Below, in pieces: positions 18,648 to 27,757 of a stretch of DNA of 64,000 bases. The notes beneath the pieces are model-generated. The model ran no database searches and was not told where the DNA came from. It saw only the letters and a list, made by a program, of their open reading frames with translations. Source of the DNA: an uncultured Verrucomicrobiota bacterium. Lineage in GTDB: Bacteria > Verrucomicrobiota > Verrucomicrobiia > Opitutales > Opitutaceae. How positions within the stretch are numbered: the first letter of the stretch is position 1; each line of letters begins with the position of its first letter. Position numbers and translations under genes: made by a program. Location: contig CAIRBK010000080.1 in NCBI GenBank assembly GCA_903876795.1, forward strand, positions 29,865 through 93,864, read 5' to 3'.

Positions 18648-19109
18648 ATGAAAAATCCCCGTAAATTCGTCCTCGGCCTTTGCGTTATCGCCCTCGGCCT
18701 TTCCCTCCCCGCCACCGTCATCCGCGCCGAAGACGGCCCGCCTCCCTCCAAAAAAGAACCGGGTCCCAAAGGTGAACGCGGAGAGATGATGAAGGAAAAA
18801 CTTGGCCTGACCGACGCCCAGGCCGAGCAGATCAAAAAGATCCACGAAGACGAACGCACGCAGCTCAGGGCGCTCAGAGAAAACGAAGACCTTCCCAGGG
18901 AAGAGAAGCGCGCCGAGCTCAAGAAAATCCGCGAAGCCACCAAGACCAAGGTGGACGCCCTCCTCACCCCCGAGCAGAAGACGAAGGCCGACAAAATGCG
19001 CGATGAAATGAAGGAGCGCATGGAGGAACGCCGCGCGGAAAAAGGTGAAAAAGGCCCCAAAGGCGAAAAGGGCCCGAAAGGCGACAGAGGACCCAAGGGA
19101 GACAAGTAA
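18648..19109 (+). CDS. Spy/CpxP-like periplasmic protein with collagen-like tail
   Basis: A 153-residue exported protein. The first 27 residues are a signal peptide ending near VIRAED. The middle (about 45-125) is highly charged and helical, with GLTDAQAEQIKKIHEDER and LLTPEQKTKADKMRDEM, resembling the LTxxQ repeats of Spy/CpxP chaperones. The last 21 residues are seven perfect Gly-X-Y triplets (GEK, GPK and GDR types), and another GPKGERGE lies at about residue 40. Such triplets are collagen-like; two copies in one periplasmic protein are odd. The gene is divergent from the zincin and ends at a clear terminator. Confidence 0.75.
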   Translation: MKNPRKFVLGLCVIALGLSLPATVIRAEDGPPPSKKEPGPKGERGEMMKEKLGLTDAQAEQIKKIHEDERTQLRALRENEDLPREEKRAELKKIREATKTKVDALLTPEQKTKADKMRDEMKERMEERRAEKGEKGPKGEKGPKGDRGPKGDK

Positions 19110-19144
19110 GCCCTTGGCCAGCACCTTCGTTTTGATCCAGCCAG

Positions 19145-19175
19145 CCGCCGTCGCTTCCGGGTGACGGCGGTTTTT
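19145..19175 (+). terminator. Terminator of the Spy-like gene
   Basis: An eight-base-pair stem CCGCCGTC/GACGGCGG (19145-19152 with 19163-19170), a ten-base loop and five T's. It lies 36 bases after the Spy-like stop and before the flavoprotein gene at 19216. Confidence 0.85.
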
Positions 19176-19215
19176 CGTTTTCGACAACCGGGGCCGCCCC
19201 CGCAGGCTGCGCCGC

Positions 19216-20451
19216 ATGGCTTTTAATTCAACGCGCGTGATCGTTGTCGGCGGAGGCGCCGCCGGATTTTTCGCGGCCATCGCCTGCGCCGAGACCAACC
19301 CCGCCGCGCGCGTCGTGCTCTACGAGGCGACCGCCCACCCACTGGCCAAGGTCCGTGTCTCCGGCGGAGGACGTTGCAACGTCACCCACGCCTGTCCAGA
19401 ACCGCGTGACCTGGTTAAGCGCTACCCGCGTGGCGGCCGGGAGCTGCTCGGGCCCTTCAACCGCTTCGGTCCGCGCGACACCATCGCCTGGTTCGCCGCG
19501 CGCGGCGTCGAGCTCAAGACCGAGGCCGATGGCCGCATGTTTCCGATCACCGACGACTCCGGCACCATCGTGGACTGCCTGCGCCGCGCCGCCGATCAGG
19601 CCGGCGTGAAGGTGTTCACCGCCATGGGCGTGCGCCGCGTCCAGCGCGCCGACGGCGGTTTCCAAGTCGAGTTCACCGACGGCTCCGCGGGCGATTTCGA
19701 CCGAGTGCTCATCGCCACCGGAGGCAACAAAAGCTCCGTCGGGCAGATCATCGCGGCCAACCTTGGCCATACGATCGAGCCACCGGTTCCCTCGCTGTTT
19801 ACCTTTCACATCGACGACGCGCGCATCCGCGGACTGGAGGGACTGAGCGTGCCGGCAGCCGGCACCGCCGTGCGCGGCACCAAGCTGAAAGATTCCGGCG
19901 GCCTGCTCGTCACCCACTGGGGCATGAGCGGACCGGCCATTTTGAAACTTTCGGCCTGGGGCGCGCGCGAACTCGCGGAGCGGGATTACAAGTTTACACT
20001 CGTCGTTTCGTGGGCCGAGGGCCGGACGGTCGCCCAGGCGTTGGACACGCTGGTGTCGGCCCGAATGGCCAACCTTAAAAAGCAGATCGGCACTTGGAAC
20101 CCGTTCGCACTGCCGTCGCGTTTGTGGGAGCGGCTCGTTGCCGCGGCCGGCATCGTGCCGGAAACGGTGTGGACATCGGTGTCGAACGCCTCGTTGCAGG
20201 CACTCGCCGGGCAGGTCGCCGCAGCCGAATTCGCGGTGGAGGGCAAAAGCCTCAACAAGGACGAATTCGTGACGTGCGGCGGCGTGCGCCTGCGTGAGGT
20301 GGACTTCAAGACTATGGAGAGCCGGCTGTGCCCCGGCCTGCATTTTGCGGGCGAGGTGCTCGACATCGACGGCATCACGGGCGGCTTCAACTTCCAGGCC
20401 GCGTGGACCACGGGCTGGCTGGCCGGACGCGCGATGGCCGGGGCGGAATAA
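19216..20451 (+). CDS. HI0933/YhiN-family flavoprotein (NAD(P)/FAD-dependent oxidoreductase)
   Basis: A 411-residue FAD-binding protein of the HI0933 family (BaiN/YhiN-like). The dinucleotide-binding VIVVGGGAAGFFAA is at residues 8-21, the signature KVRVSGGGRCNVTHA follows, and the C-terminal GEVLDIDGITGGFNFQAAWT closes the FAD site. The physiological substrate of most members is unknown; one clade reduces bile acids. It is followed after 76 bases by the AEC transporter on the same strand; no functional link is evident. Confidence 0.93.
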   Translation: MAFNSTRVIVVGGGAAGFFAAIACAETNPAARVVLYEATAHPLAKVRVSGGGRCNVTHACPEPRDLVKRYPRGGRELLGPFNRFGPRDTIAWFAARGVELKTEADGRMFPITDDSGTIVDCLRRAADQAGVKVFTAMGVRRVQRADGGFQVEFTDGSAGDFDRVLIATGGNKSSVGQIIAANLGHTIEPPVPSLFTFHIDDARIRGLEGLSVPAAGTAVRGTKLKDSGGLLVTHWGMSGPAILKLSAWGARELAERDYKFTLVVSWAEGRTVAQALDTLVSARMANLKKQIGTWNPFALPSRLWERLVAAAGIVPETVWTSVSNASLQALAGQVAAAEFAVEGKSLNKDEFVTCGGVRLREVDFKTMESRLCPGLHFAGEVLDIDGITGGFNFQAAWTTGWLAGRAMAGAE

Positions 20452-20527
20452 ACCGCCCGCGCATCGCTCGTGTCCCATTTTCGCGTGGCGTTTCTCGCCC
20501 GGAAATGGGCTCATACCTGCCCAAACC

Positions 20528-21478
20528 ATGCTGCCTTCCTACTGGCAACTCCTGCTGCTCATCCTCCCGATTTTCGTGCTGATCGCGCTCGGCGTGGTGC
20601 TGCGCAGGGCGAAATGGCTCACGGCCGAGGCCGACGCGAGCCTGCTCAAGCTGGTCGTCAACTTTCTCTTTCCGGCGCTGATTTTCGAGAACGTCCTCGG
20701 CAACACCGCGCTGCGCCAGCCGGGCAACCTGCTGATGGCGCCGCTGGTCGGCTTCGCGACCACGGCCTTCGGAATCTGGCTCGCCTTCCACACCGGGCGT
20801 GCGCTCGGTCTCAGGCAGGGCGAAGGGTTGCGCACCTTTGCTTTCTGCACGGGCATCTACAACTACGGCTACATCCCGATTCCGCTCATGGCCGCGCTGT
20901 TCGGCGGCGGCAGCCTCGGCGTGCTGCTCGTGTACAACGTCGGCTGCGAAGCCGCGATCTGGACCGTCGGCATCCTGATGCTCTCCGGGCTCTCGCTGCG
21001 CGAGGGCTGGCGCAAGCTCCTCAACCCGCCGGTCTTCGCCCTGCTCGCGGCGTTGATCATCAACCTGCTCGACCTCGGACACTGGATTCCCGCGGTGGCG
21101 GGCACCGTCCTGAAGATGAGCGCGGGGTGCGCGATTCCGCTCGGGCTGATTTTGATCGGGGCGACGCTCATGGAATTCTTCGCCCGCCCGCGCGAGTTGT
21201 TCGACTTGCGGGTGACGACGGCCTCCAGCGCGCTCAGGCTGGGCTTACTGCCGGTGCTCTTTCTGCTGCTGGCCAAGTTCCTCCCGTGCCCGGTCGATTT
21301 GAAACGGGTCATCATCGTGCAGGCGGCGATGCCTGCGGGGATTTTGCCCCTGGTGATCGCGAAGCACTACGGGGGCCGCCCGCTCACCGCCGTGCAAGTC
21401 GTCATCGGCACGACGGTGCTGGGAATTTTCCTGATTCCCCTCTGGCTCCGCCTCGGCCTGGCCTGGGTCGGCGTGTGA
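20528..21478 (+). CDS. AEC-family transporter (auxin efflux carrier fold)
   Basis: A 316-residue inner-membrane carrier with about ten hydrophobic segments. The start at 20528 (MLPSYWQLLLLILPIFVLIA) opens the first helix. Family traits include LLKLVVNFLFPALIFENVL, TGIYNYGYIPIPLMAALFGG and the late VQAAMPAGILPLVIAKHYGG. Bacterial members move malate, malonate or other organic acids; the substrate is not readable. It ends 39 bases before the convergent argB stop. Confidence 0.92.
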   Translation: MLPSYWQLLLLILPIFVLIALGVVLRRAKWLTAEADASLLKLVVNFLFPALIFENVLGNTALRQPGNLLMAPLVGFATTAFGIWLAFHTGRALGLRQGEGLRTFAFCTGIYNYGYIPIPLMAALFGGGSLGVLLVYNVGCEAAIWTVGILMLSGLSLREGWRKLLNPPVFALLAALIINLLDLGHWIPAVAGTVLKMSAGCAIPLGLILIGATLMEFFARPRELFDLRVTTASSALRLGLLPVLFLLLAKFLPCPVDLKRVIIVQAAMPAGILPLVIAKHYGGRPLTAVQVVIGTTVLGIFLIPLWLRLGLAWVGV

Positions 21479-21517
21479 GCGCGGACGGCGCCCGGCGGGC
21501 AGGTGCGCAGGCAGGGC

Positions 21518-22432
21518 TCAGCCGTGCACGATCTCGGTGCCGATGCCCTTGTCGGTGAAGATTTCGAGCAGCAAAGAATGGGGCAGGCGGCCGTCGATGA
21601 AGTGAACGCGCTGCACACCTTCCTGAAGAGCGCGGACGGCGCTCATGACTTTCGGGCGCATCCCCTTGTCGATGACGCCCTTCTTCTTGAGTTCGTCCAC
21701 TTGGGAAACCTTGAGCGTGGAGATCAGGGACTCGGGGTCCGACGGATTGGAGAGCAGGCCCGGGACGTCGCTCATGTAAACAAGGCGCCGGGCGCGCAGG
21801 GAACTGGCGACGCGGCCGGCCACAAGGTCGGCGTTGACGTTGTAGGGCTTGCCGTCGAGTCCTTCGGCGACCGGCGAGATGATCGGCGTGAAGCCCTCGG
21901 AGATTTCTTTTTTGATAAGTTTCACCTTCACCTCCGTGACCTCGCCCACGTAGCCGAGATCGACGGGCTGGCCGTTGTCGTCGATCATGAGTTTTTCGCA
22001 GACGAGCACGGCGTCGCCGGCGAGGCCCTTGGGCTTGCCCTTGGCCAGGGAAACGGCGTCGCAGACATCCTTGTTGACGATTTCGTCGAGCGTTTTTTTG
22101 ACGATGCCGACCGTGGCCTCGTCGGTGATGCGCATGCCATTGGGGGCGAACCGCGACTTGAGACCGGACTGCTCCATGGCCTTGGTGATCGCCTTGCCGC
22201 CGCCGTGCACGACGACGACGTTGATGCCGACGGCCGCTAGAAACGCGATGTCGTAGGCGACGCGGTTGCGCACCGCAGGATCGGGGTCGTCCATGAAGCT
22301 GCCGCCGTATTTGACGACGAAGGTGGAACCGCGGAAGTCTTGGATGTAAGGCAGGGCTTCGAGGAGCACCTTGGCCTTGGTGGTGATGTCGTTAACGTTC
22401 ACGTGGCGAAATGGTTGAAATGGGTAAATCAT
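21518..22432 (-). CDS. argB: Acetylglutamate kinase
   Basis: A 304-residue amino-acid kinase, phosphorylating N-acetylglutamate in arginine synthesis. [12 protein letters not shown] is the phosphate-binding N-terminal motif and [15 protein letters not shown] the substrate loop, followed by [25 protein letters not shown]. The N-terminal helix before the first strand ([20 protein letters not shown]) is typical of the arginine-sensitive form (family knowledge), so feedback inhibition is likely. It is divergent from argJ; the two ATG-containing frames meet at 22431-22432, but argJ probably starts at 22548. Confidence 0.95.
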   Translation of the reverse strand: MIYPFQPFRHVNVNDITTKAKVLLEALPYIQDFRGSTFVVKYGGSFMDDPDPAVRNRVAYDIAFLAAVGINVVVVHGGGKAITKAMEQSGLKSRFAPNGMRITDEATVGIVKKTLDEIVNKDVCDAVSLAKGKPKGLAGDAVLVCEKLMIDDNGQPVDLGYVGEVTEVKVKLIKKEISEGFTPIISPVAEGLDGKPYNVNADLVAGRVASSLRARRLVYMSDVPGLLSNPSDPESLISTLKVSQVDELKKKGVIDKGMRPKVMSAVRALQEGVQRVHFIDGRLPHSLLLEIFTDKGIGTEIVHG

Positions 22433-22547
22433 GCGCGGCCGGCATTTCCATCTTATTTCACGACCGTCGGCGGGAATTCACGCGTCCGACTCACTCCGGA
22501 CGCAGAATCGGCTTCACTCCGCGCGCCGGCACGCCACTTCTGAACGC

Positions 22548-23864
22548 GTGCCCAGCACCGCCCTCACCTTCTCTTCCCGCGACGAACATCGCGCGTGGCT
22601 CGCCACGCAAGCCGCCCTGCCCCGTGGCTTTCGTGTCGGCACGACGCGCTTCGACTTCATGCCGAAGGAAGCACCCAAGCCGGCCAAGATGACGCTCACG
22701 CTCATCGCGCTCGACCGGCCCACGCCGGACTTCGCCGCGATGTTCACGAAAAACGCCTTTCCCGGCGCGCCCGTGATCGTAGGCCGCAATCGCCTCGCCG
22801 AGCCCACTCTCGGCGCGATCATCATCAACAACAAGATCTCCAACGTGTGCGCCCCAGGCGGCGTCGAGACCTCCGAGCGCGTATGCGCCGAGACCGCGAA
22901 ACTCCTCGAACTGCCCGCGACCGCAGTGCTCCCCTCCTCCACCGGTGTAATCGGCTGGGGACTGCCCGCCGACGACATCGTCGCCCATCTTCCCAAGGCC
23001 GTCGCGGCGCTCGCCGCCGGTTCCATCATGCCGGCCGCCGAGGGCATCGTGACGACCGATCTTTATCCCAAGGTGCGCGGCGCCGCCGTGGGCTCGGGCC
23101 GCATCGTCGGCATCGCCAAGGGCGCCGGCATGATCGAGCCCAACATGGCGACGATGCTCGTGTATATCCTGACCGATCTCGCCGTGCCACGCGACACCCT
23201 GCGTGCGCTGCTGACAAAGACGGTCAACGCAAGTTTCAACCGCATCAGCATCGACAGCGACACCAGCACCTCCGACACGGTCGCGCTGGTTTCCTCAGGT
23301 CTCGTGCCCTGCGAGAATCTCGTTGCGTTCGAGGGCGCGCTCGCGCAGGTGTGCCTCGATCTCGCCGAGGACGTCGTGCGCAACGGCGAAGGCGTGCGCC
23401 ACGTCATCCGCGTCGAGGTGAAAAACGCCGCCACGCCGTCGCTGGCGATCGCGCTGGGCAAGGCGATCGTCAACGCGCCGCTCTTCAAATGCGCCGTCGC
23501 CGGCAACGACCCCAACGTCGGTCGACTCGTGCAGGCCATCGGCAAGCACGTGGGCGCGCACGCGCCCGACACCGATCTCTCCGGCCTCCGCGCGAGCATC
23601 GGCGGCATCGAGATTTTCGCGGGCGGCGCGTTCCGCCTGAATCCAGAGAAGGAACTCGCGCTCGTCGCCCATCTGAAGGGGGCGGAACTCTACGCGAGCA
23701 AGCCTGCCGCCGACGGGACGTTTGCCCCGCCGGTGGATTATCCGCCGCATGAGCGCTGCGTGGAAATCGTGGTCGATCTCGGCTCGGGCCAAGCGACGGC
23801 GACGGTGTTCGGCGGCGACCTCACCCACGAATATGTGAGCGAAAACGCCGACTACCGGAGTTGA
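22548..23864 (+). CDS. argJ: Bifunctional ornithine acetyltransferase/N-acetylglutamate synthase
   Basis: A 438-residue ArgJ that transfers the acetyl group from acetylornithine to glutamate. The self-cleavage site KGAGMIEPNMATML is near residue 200; cleavage before the Thr yields alpha and beta chains with Thr as nucleophile. VLPSSTGVIGW and the C-terminal DLGSGQATATVFGGDLTHEY complete the family pattern. The GTG at 22548 (VPSTALTFSSRDEHRAW) is preferred over an ATG at 22431, which would add 39 low-complexity residues. It faces argB, putting the two early steps under a shared 115-base control region. Confidence 0.93.
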   Translation: MPSTALTFSSRDEHRAWLATQAALPRGFRVGTTRFDFMPKEAPKPAKMTLTLIALDRPTPDFAAMFTKNAFPGAPVIVGRNRLAEPTLGAIIINNKISNVCAPGGVETSERVCAETAKLLELPATAVLPSSTGVIGWGLPADDIVAHLPKAVAALAAGSIMPAAEGIVTTDLYPKVRGAAVGSGRIVGIAKGAGMIEPNMATMLVYILTDLAVPRDTLRALLTKTVNASFNRISIDSDTSTSDTVALVSSGLVPCENLVAFEGALAQVCLDLAEDVVRNGEGVRHVIRVEVKNAATPSLAIALGKAIVNAPLFKCAVAGNDPNVGRLVQAIGKHVGAHAPDTDLSGLRASIGGIEIFAGGAFRLNPEKELALVAHLKGAELYASKPAADGTFAPPVDYPPHERCVEIVVDLGSGQATATVFGGDLTHEYVSENADYRS

Positions 23865-23912
23865 GGCCCATTGCCGACTCCGGACTCCCAACCCGCGTAT
23901 ACAGCCTTCCAC

Positions 23913-23937
23913 CCAATGTTCGTATTACGAACATTGG
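23913..23937. repeat. 25-base near-perfect palindrome between argJ and rpsI
   Basis: CCAATGTTCGTA (23913-23924), one T, then TACGAACATTGG (23926-23937): a 12-bp perfect inverted repeat with a single central base. It lies between two convergent genes. It has no T run and a one-base spacer, so a DNA-binding site or a repeat element fits better than a terminator. Confidence 0.6.
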
Positions 23938-24000
23938 TCCGTGGAACGAGGGGGCCGGGCGGTGCCGGCCGAGGGATGCCCGGCCCATTTCAAGGGACAC

Positions 24001-24032
24001 AAAAAAGCCGCCCTCTCGCGAAGGGCGGCTTT
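24001..24032 (-). terminator. Terminator of rplM-rpsI
   Basis: An 11-bp stem AAAGCCGCCCT/AGGGCGGCTTT (24004-24014 with 24022-24032) and, on the minus strand, a run of six T's. It follows the rpsI stop by 23 bases. Confidence 0.88.
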
Positions 24033-24055
24033 GGTTTGAAAACGTTCCTGACAGC

Positions 24056-24454
24056 TTAGCGCTTGGAGAACTGGAAGCGCTTGCGGGCGCCGGGCTGGCC
24101 GGGCTTCTTGCGCTCTTTCTCGCGCGGGTCACGCTTGAGGTGGCCGGCCTTCTTAAGGGCGGCGCGCAGCTCGGGATTGAGCTTCTGGAGGGCGCGGGCG
24201 ATGCCGTGCGCGGTCGCGCCGGCCTGGCCGGTGACGCCGCCGCCGACGACGTTGACGTCAACGTCAACCTTGTCGCGGAGTTCGACGGTGAGCAGCGGGC
24301 GGTAGGCCTGCTTGGCGAAGTTCTCGTGGGAGAAGTAGGTCTCGAAGTCGCTGCCGTTGGCAGTGAGTTTGCCGCTGCCTTCAGAGAGGCGGACGCGGGC
24401 GGTGGAGGTCTTGCGACGGCCGGTGCCGAGGAAAATGGTCTTTTCAGCGCTCAT
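24056..24454 (-). CDS. rpsI: 30S ribosomal protein S9
   Basis: A 132-residue ribosomal protein S9. It starts with the [12 protein letters not shown] region and ends with the highly basic tail [16 protein letters not shown], whose last residues reach the P-site tRNA in known ribosomes. It is five bases downstream of rplM, the conserved L13-S9 operon. Confidence 0.98.
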   Translation of the reverse strand: MSAEKTIFLGTGRRKTSTARVRLSEGSGKLTANGSDFETYFSHENFAKQAYRPLLTVELRDKVDVDVNVVGGGVTGQAGATAHGIARALQKLNPELRAALKKAGHLKRDPREKERKKPGQPGARKRFQFSKR

Positions 24455-24459
24455 GGTAA

Positions 24460-24888
24460 TCAGACGGAGATCTTGACCGGGTTCTGGGCCTCGTGGTTGT
24501 GGGTCGGGCCGGCAAACACGCGGAGCTTGGTGAGCATCTGGCGGGCGATGCGGTTCTTGGGGAGCATGCCCTTGACGGCGTGCTCAAGGATGAACGCGGG
24601 GTTCTGGTCGCGCATCTGCTGCATCGTCTTGTAGCTTTCGCCACCCACGAAGCCCGAGAAGAACATGAACTTATTCTGCTCTTCCTTCTTGCCGGTGAGG
24701 ACGATCTTTTCGGCGTTGATGATGACAACGAAGTCGCCGGTATCGACGCTCGGAGTGTAGGAAGCCTTATGGCGGCCGCGGATAAGGTTCGCGGCTTTGA
24801 CCGCGACGCGGCCAAGGACCTCACCCTCGGCATCGATCAGATGCCACTTGGGTTGCACGGTCTCTTTTTTGGCGAGGAACGTTTTCAT
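24460..24888 (-). CDS. rplM: 50S ribosomal protein L13
   Basis: A 142-residue L13. [35 protein letters not shown] and [16 protein letters not shown] are the family blocks. It is the first gene of rplM-rpsI. A TTGACA element stands 38 bases upstream of the ATG (24932-24927, minus strand), at the same distance as in two other genes of this window. Confidence 0.98.
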   Translation of the reverse strand: MKTFLAKKETVQPKWHLIDAEGEVLGRVAVKAANLIRGRHKASYTPSVDTGDFVVIINAEKIVLTGKKEEQNKFMFFSGFVGGESYKTMQQMRDQNPAFILEHAVKGMLPKNRIARQMLTKLRVFAGPTHNHEAQNPVKISV

Positions 24889-24953
24889 GAGAAAAGAGGT
24901 GAACTCCGAAGGTTTGCCCGATGGGTGTCAACCCCTCTTTTGCCGTTGTGAAT

Positions 24954-24988
24954 AAAAAAGCCCGGGCGTCAGCAAGACGGCACCGGGC
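24954..24988 (-). terminator. Terminator of the TorF-like porin gene
   Basis: A stem GCCCGG/CCGGGC (24960-24965 with 24983-24988) extended inside by CGTC/GACG, followed on the minus strand by six T's (A's at 24954-24959). It is placed 22 bases beyond the porin stop. Confidence 0.75.
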
Positions 24989-25010
24989 GGGGCGAAGGCG
25001 ATTTCGCTAC

Positions 25011-25706
25011 TTAGAAGCCGAATGAGGCGCCGAGGGAATAGACCACCTGATCCTGTTCGTTGTGGCGACCACCGGGATTGGAGGCGCCGGCATTGCTGTA
25101 ATTGACGGCACCCACGATTTTGAAGGCCTCGGTAAACTTATATGGCACGGCCGCACCGACACTCCAGTAGGCGTAGTCGTCGGCACCGTTGGTTTGTTGC
25201 ACAAAGCCGCAGGAGGCGGACAAATCGACCGACAAACCGAGCTTCGGTATGGCCACGCTGTGACCGATGCCGGCCACAACGGAGGTCGATTGGTTGTCGA
25301 GGTCGTAGTAGGAATACAGGCTGGGGCTGAGGAAGAGGCTGGACTTGAGGCCGGCAAACAGCTCGGTAGCGTCGCCGTCTTGACGCTCGTAAAGGTAACG
25401 CGTCACGCCGACATCGGCCGACAGCGTCTCGTTAACGGCGAAGGTGTAGCCTGCATAGAGATCGGCCTCGGAGGAAACCTCCCCTGCAAAATCATCGGAA
25501 TACCACACCCCGGCATAGAAATCGCCGTAACTGGCTTCCACCGAGGGCTGGAACGAAGCGCCGGCAAGCTCGATGCCCCGAAACACATAGGTGCTCACAT
25601 AGGTGGCGTCAAAGGTAACGGCGAGCGCTTGCGCAGAGGCGTTGTCTTGGGCGGAAGCCGATAGGCCGGTGGTAAGCGCAGCCAGGGCAAGGATCGTCTT
25701 TTTCAT
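25011..25706 (-). CDS. TorF-family outer membrane porin-like protein
   Basis: A 231-residue exported beta-barrel. Residues 1-20 (MKKTILALAALTTGLSASAQ) are a signal peptide, and the C-terminus ends in Phe after YSLGASFGF as in outer-membrane barrels. The early segment FDATYVSTYVFRGIEL is the hallmark of the Gcw_chp/TorF family. The function is thought to be passive uptake; the substrate is unknown. The ATG at 25706 is fixed by the signal peptide. It is a single gene with its own terminator, divergent from the DUF423 gene. Confidence 0.82.
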   Translation of the reverse strand: MKKTILALAALTTGLSASAQDNASAQALAVTFDATYVSTYVFRGIELAGASFQPSVEASYGDFYAGVWYSDDFAGEVSSEADLYAGYTFAVNETLSADVGVTRYLYERQDGDATELFAGLKSSLFLSPSLYSYYDLDNQSTSVVAGIGHSVAIPKLGLSVDLSASCGFVQQTNGADDYAYWSVGAAVPYKFTEAFKIVGAVNYSNAGASNPGGRHNEQDQVVYSLGASFGF

Positions 25707-25908
25707 AAAAAGGTGTTGGGTTGTGCGGATCGGGATTTCCGCACGCCTTGGGTTCAAGGTCGCCGGTATGCGAGTTATTAGCGGCAAAACTTCAAGTCTT
25801 TACTAGCTTGGCCGGGGGGCGGCGACACCCCGCATCGACCGGGTGAAAACCCACCCCAAAAATGAAAAGCCGGTGGCAATCTCCCGCCAACTCCGGCAGG
25901 GTGAGACG

Positions 25909-26298
25909 ATGCGCAAATTTGTTTATATGGCTGCAATCCTGGGTGCCCTGGGTGTGTCGGCTGGGGCCTTCGGTGCTCATGCCTTGAAGGATTCCCTGCT
26001 GGAACGGGGGACCACATCCACCTGGCAAACCGCCGTCTTGTATAATCTTATACACGCGATCGCCCTGCTGTCCGCTGGTCTTTATGGTTGCACGACACCT
26101 GACGCAGCGAAACCGGCGGCGCGCGCCTGCTCAGCCTGGGCGGGCGGCGTGTTTTTGTTTTCCGGTTCGCTTTACTTGCTCTCGTTGGGCGGCCCGCGCT
26201 GGCTGGGCCCGATCACTCCCCTGGGCGGCGTTTTGCTGGTGGGCGGCTGGTTGTGCGTGCTGCGGATCATCCCGTCCCGGAAGGGATCGGCGCCGTAA
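25909..26298 (+). CDS. DUF423 family membrane protein
   Basis: A 129-residue protein with four hydrophobic segments, matching the DUF423 (YgdD-like) family. GALGVSAGAFGAHALKDSL near the N-terminus and the later AWAGGVFLFSGSLYLLSLGG with LGPITPLGG are the defining motifs. Function unknown; inner membrane. The start at 25909 puts the first helix directly at the N-terminus. It lies ten bases before the CCA-type nucleotidyltransferase, so they may share a transcript. Confidence 0.9.
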   Translation: MRKFVYMAAILGALGVSAGAFGAHALKDSLLERGTTSTWQTAVLYNLIHAIALLSAGLYGCTTPDAAKPAARACSAWAGGVFLFSGSLYLLSLGGPRWLGPITPLGGVLLVGGWLCVLRIIPSRKGSAP

Positions 26299-26308
26299 AA
26301 GCCTGCCC

Positions 26309-27712
26309 ATGCAAATTCCCGAAGACCTGCGACGCGTCCTGGAGTCCGTTCGCCAAGTCGCCCGCCCGCGCCTGGCGGGAGGCTGCGTGCGAGATTGGCT
26401 GCTCGGTCTCGCGCCCAAGGACTTCGATGTCGAGGTCCAGGGGATCACGTTCGACGAACTGCAACGAGTCCTCGCGGCCTTTGGTGCGACCGATGTGGTC
26501 GGGCGCAGCTTCGGGGTCATCAAAATCCGTCTCGGCGGCTCTGAATACGATTTCAGCCTGCCCCGGCGTGAATCCAAAACCGGCGCGGGCCATCGTGGTT
26601 TCTTGATCACGCCCGACCCGTTGCTCGGGGACGCCGGGGCGGCGGCCCGGCGTGATTTCACGATCAACGCGATCACCTGCGATCCGTTTACCGGAGAAAT
26701 CTTCGATCCCCACGGCGGTCAACGCGACCTGCGGGACCGCATCCTCCGCCACACCAGCCCGGCGTTTGTCGAGGATCCGCTGCGCGTGCTGCGGGCGTTT
26801 CAATTCGCCGCCCGCTTCAACCTCTCGCTCGCACCCGAGACCGCCGCGCTCTGTCGCAATATTGTGGATACCTTCCGCGAGCTCCCGGTCGAACGCATCT
26901 GGGGCGAATGGGACAAATGGGCCACCCAGGCCGCCCATCCCGGTCGCGGTCTCGCTGTGCTTGAAGAGACCGGCTGGATTGTCCACTTCCCGGAAATCGC
27001 CGCCCTGCGCGGCTGCCCCCAGGACCCCGAATGGCACCCCGAGGGCGATGTGCTCACCCATACACAACACTGCTGCGACGCTCTCGTGCAACTGCACGAT
27101 TGGCGCGACGCTCCTCCCGCCCGTCGGCGCATCTTGCTGCTCGCGGTCCTCGCGCACGATTTTGGCAAACCCGCCACCACCGCCCGGTCCGAGGTGCGCG
27201 GACGCCTTCGCTGGCGCAGCCTCGGTCACGAATCCGCCGGCGGCCCGCTCGCCGACAACTTCCTCCGCCGCATCGGCGCGCCCCACGCCATTCTGGACAC
27301 GGTGCGTCCACTGGTCGTTCTCCATCTCGCCCATCACCACGGCACGGGCGAATTCAACGACAGCCACATCCGCCGGCTCGCGCGCAAACTCCACCCCGCC
27401 ACCATCGACGATCTCTGCGCCGTCATGACGGCCGATACCCTCGGCCGCCCCCCGCTTACGGGCGCAGAAAGCATTCTCTTCATCGAGAAACTCCGCGCGC
27501 GCGCCCATGCGCTGGCCATACGCACCGCGCCGCCCCGCCCTATCCTGCTCGGTCGCCACCTGATCGCGATCGGCCACAAACCAGGACCGGATTTTACCGC
27601 CATTCTCGCTGCCGCCTTTGAAGCCCAGCTCGATGGCGCTTTCACCGACGAAGAAACCGCGCACATCTGGTTGGGTGATTTTTTGCGAAAATTTTCGCCC
27701 GACCGGTCGTGA
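26309..27712 (+). CDS. cca: CCA tRNA nucleotidyltransferase / poly(A) polymerase family with HD domain
   Basis: A 467-residue class II nucleotidyltransferase. The head motif GGCVRDWLLGL (from residue 24) with the metal-binding pair D38 and D40 (KDFDVEV), the later RRDFTINAITCDP and the PLRVLRAFQFAARFNL neck are intact. A C-terminal HD domain (HTQHCCDAL, then LAHDFGKP) follows from about residue 250. It most likely adds or repairs the tRNA 3' CCA, although the one tRNA here encodes CCA, so repair or another RNA substrate is possible. The ATG at 26309 precedes MQIPEDLRRV. Confidence 0.88.
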   Translation: MQIPEDLRRVLESVRQVARPRLAGGCVRDWLLGLAPKDFDVEVQGITFDELQRVLAAFGATDVVGRSFGVIKIRLGGSEYDFSLPRRESKTGAGHRGFLITPDPLLGDAGAAARRDFTINAITCDPFTGEIFDPHGGQRDLRDRILRHTSPAFVEDPLRVLRAFQFAARFNLSLAPETAALCRNIVDTFRELPVERIWGEWDKWATQAAHPGRGLAVLEETGWIVHFPEIAALRGCPQDPEWHPEGDVLTHTQHCCDALVQLHDWRDAPPARRRILLLAVLAHDFGKPATTARSEVRGRLRWRSLGHESAGGPLADNFLRRIGAPHAILDTVRPLVVLHLAHHHGTGEFNDSHIRRLARKLHPATIDDLCAVMTADTLGRPPLTGAESILFIEKLRARAHALAIRTAPPRPILLGRHLIAIGHKPGPDFTAILAAAFEAQLDGAFTDEETAHIWLGDFLRKFSPDRS

Positions 27713-27757
27713 CAAGCCGCCCCAGACATTTATCACTCATCCTTAGTCTTTAAACCC

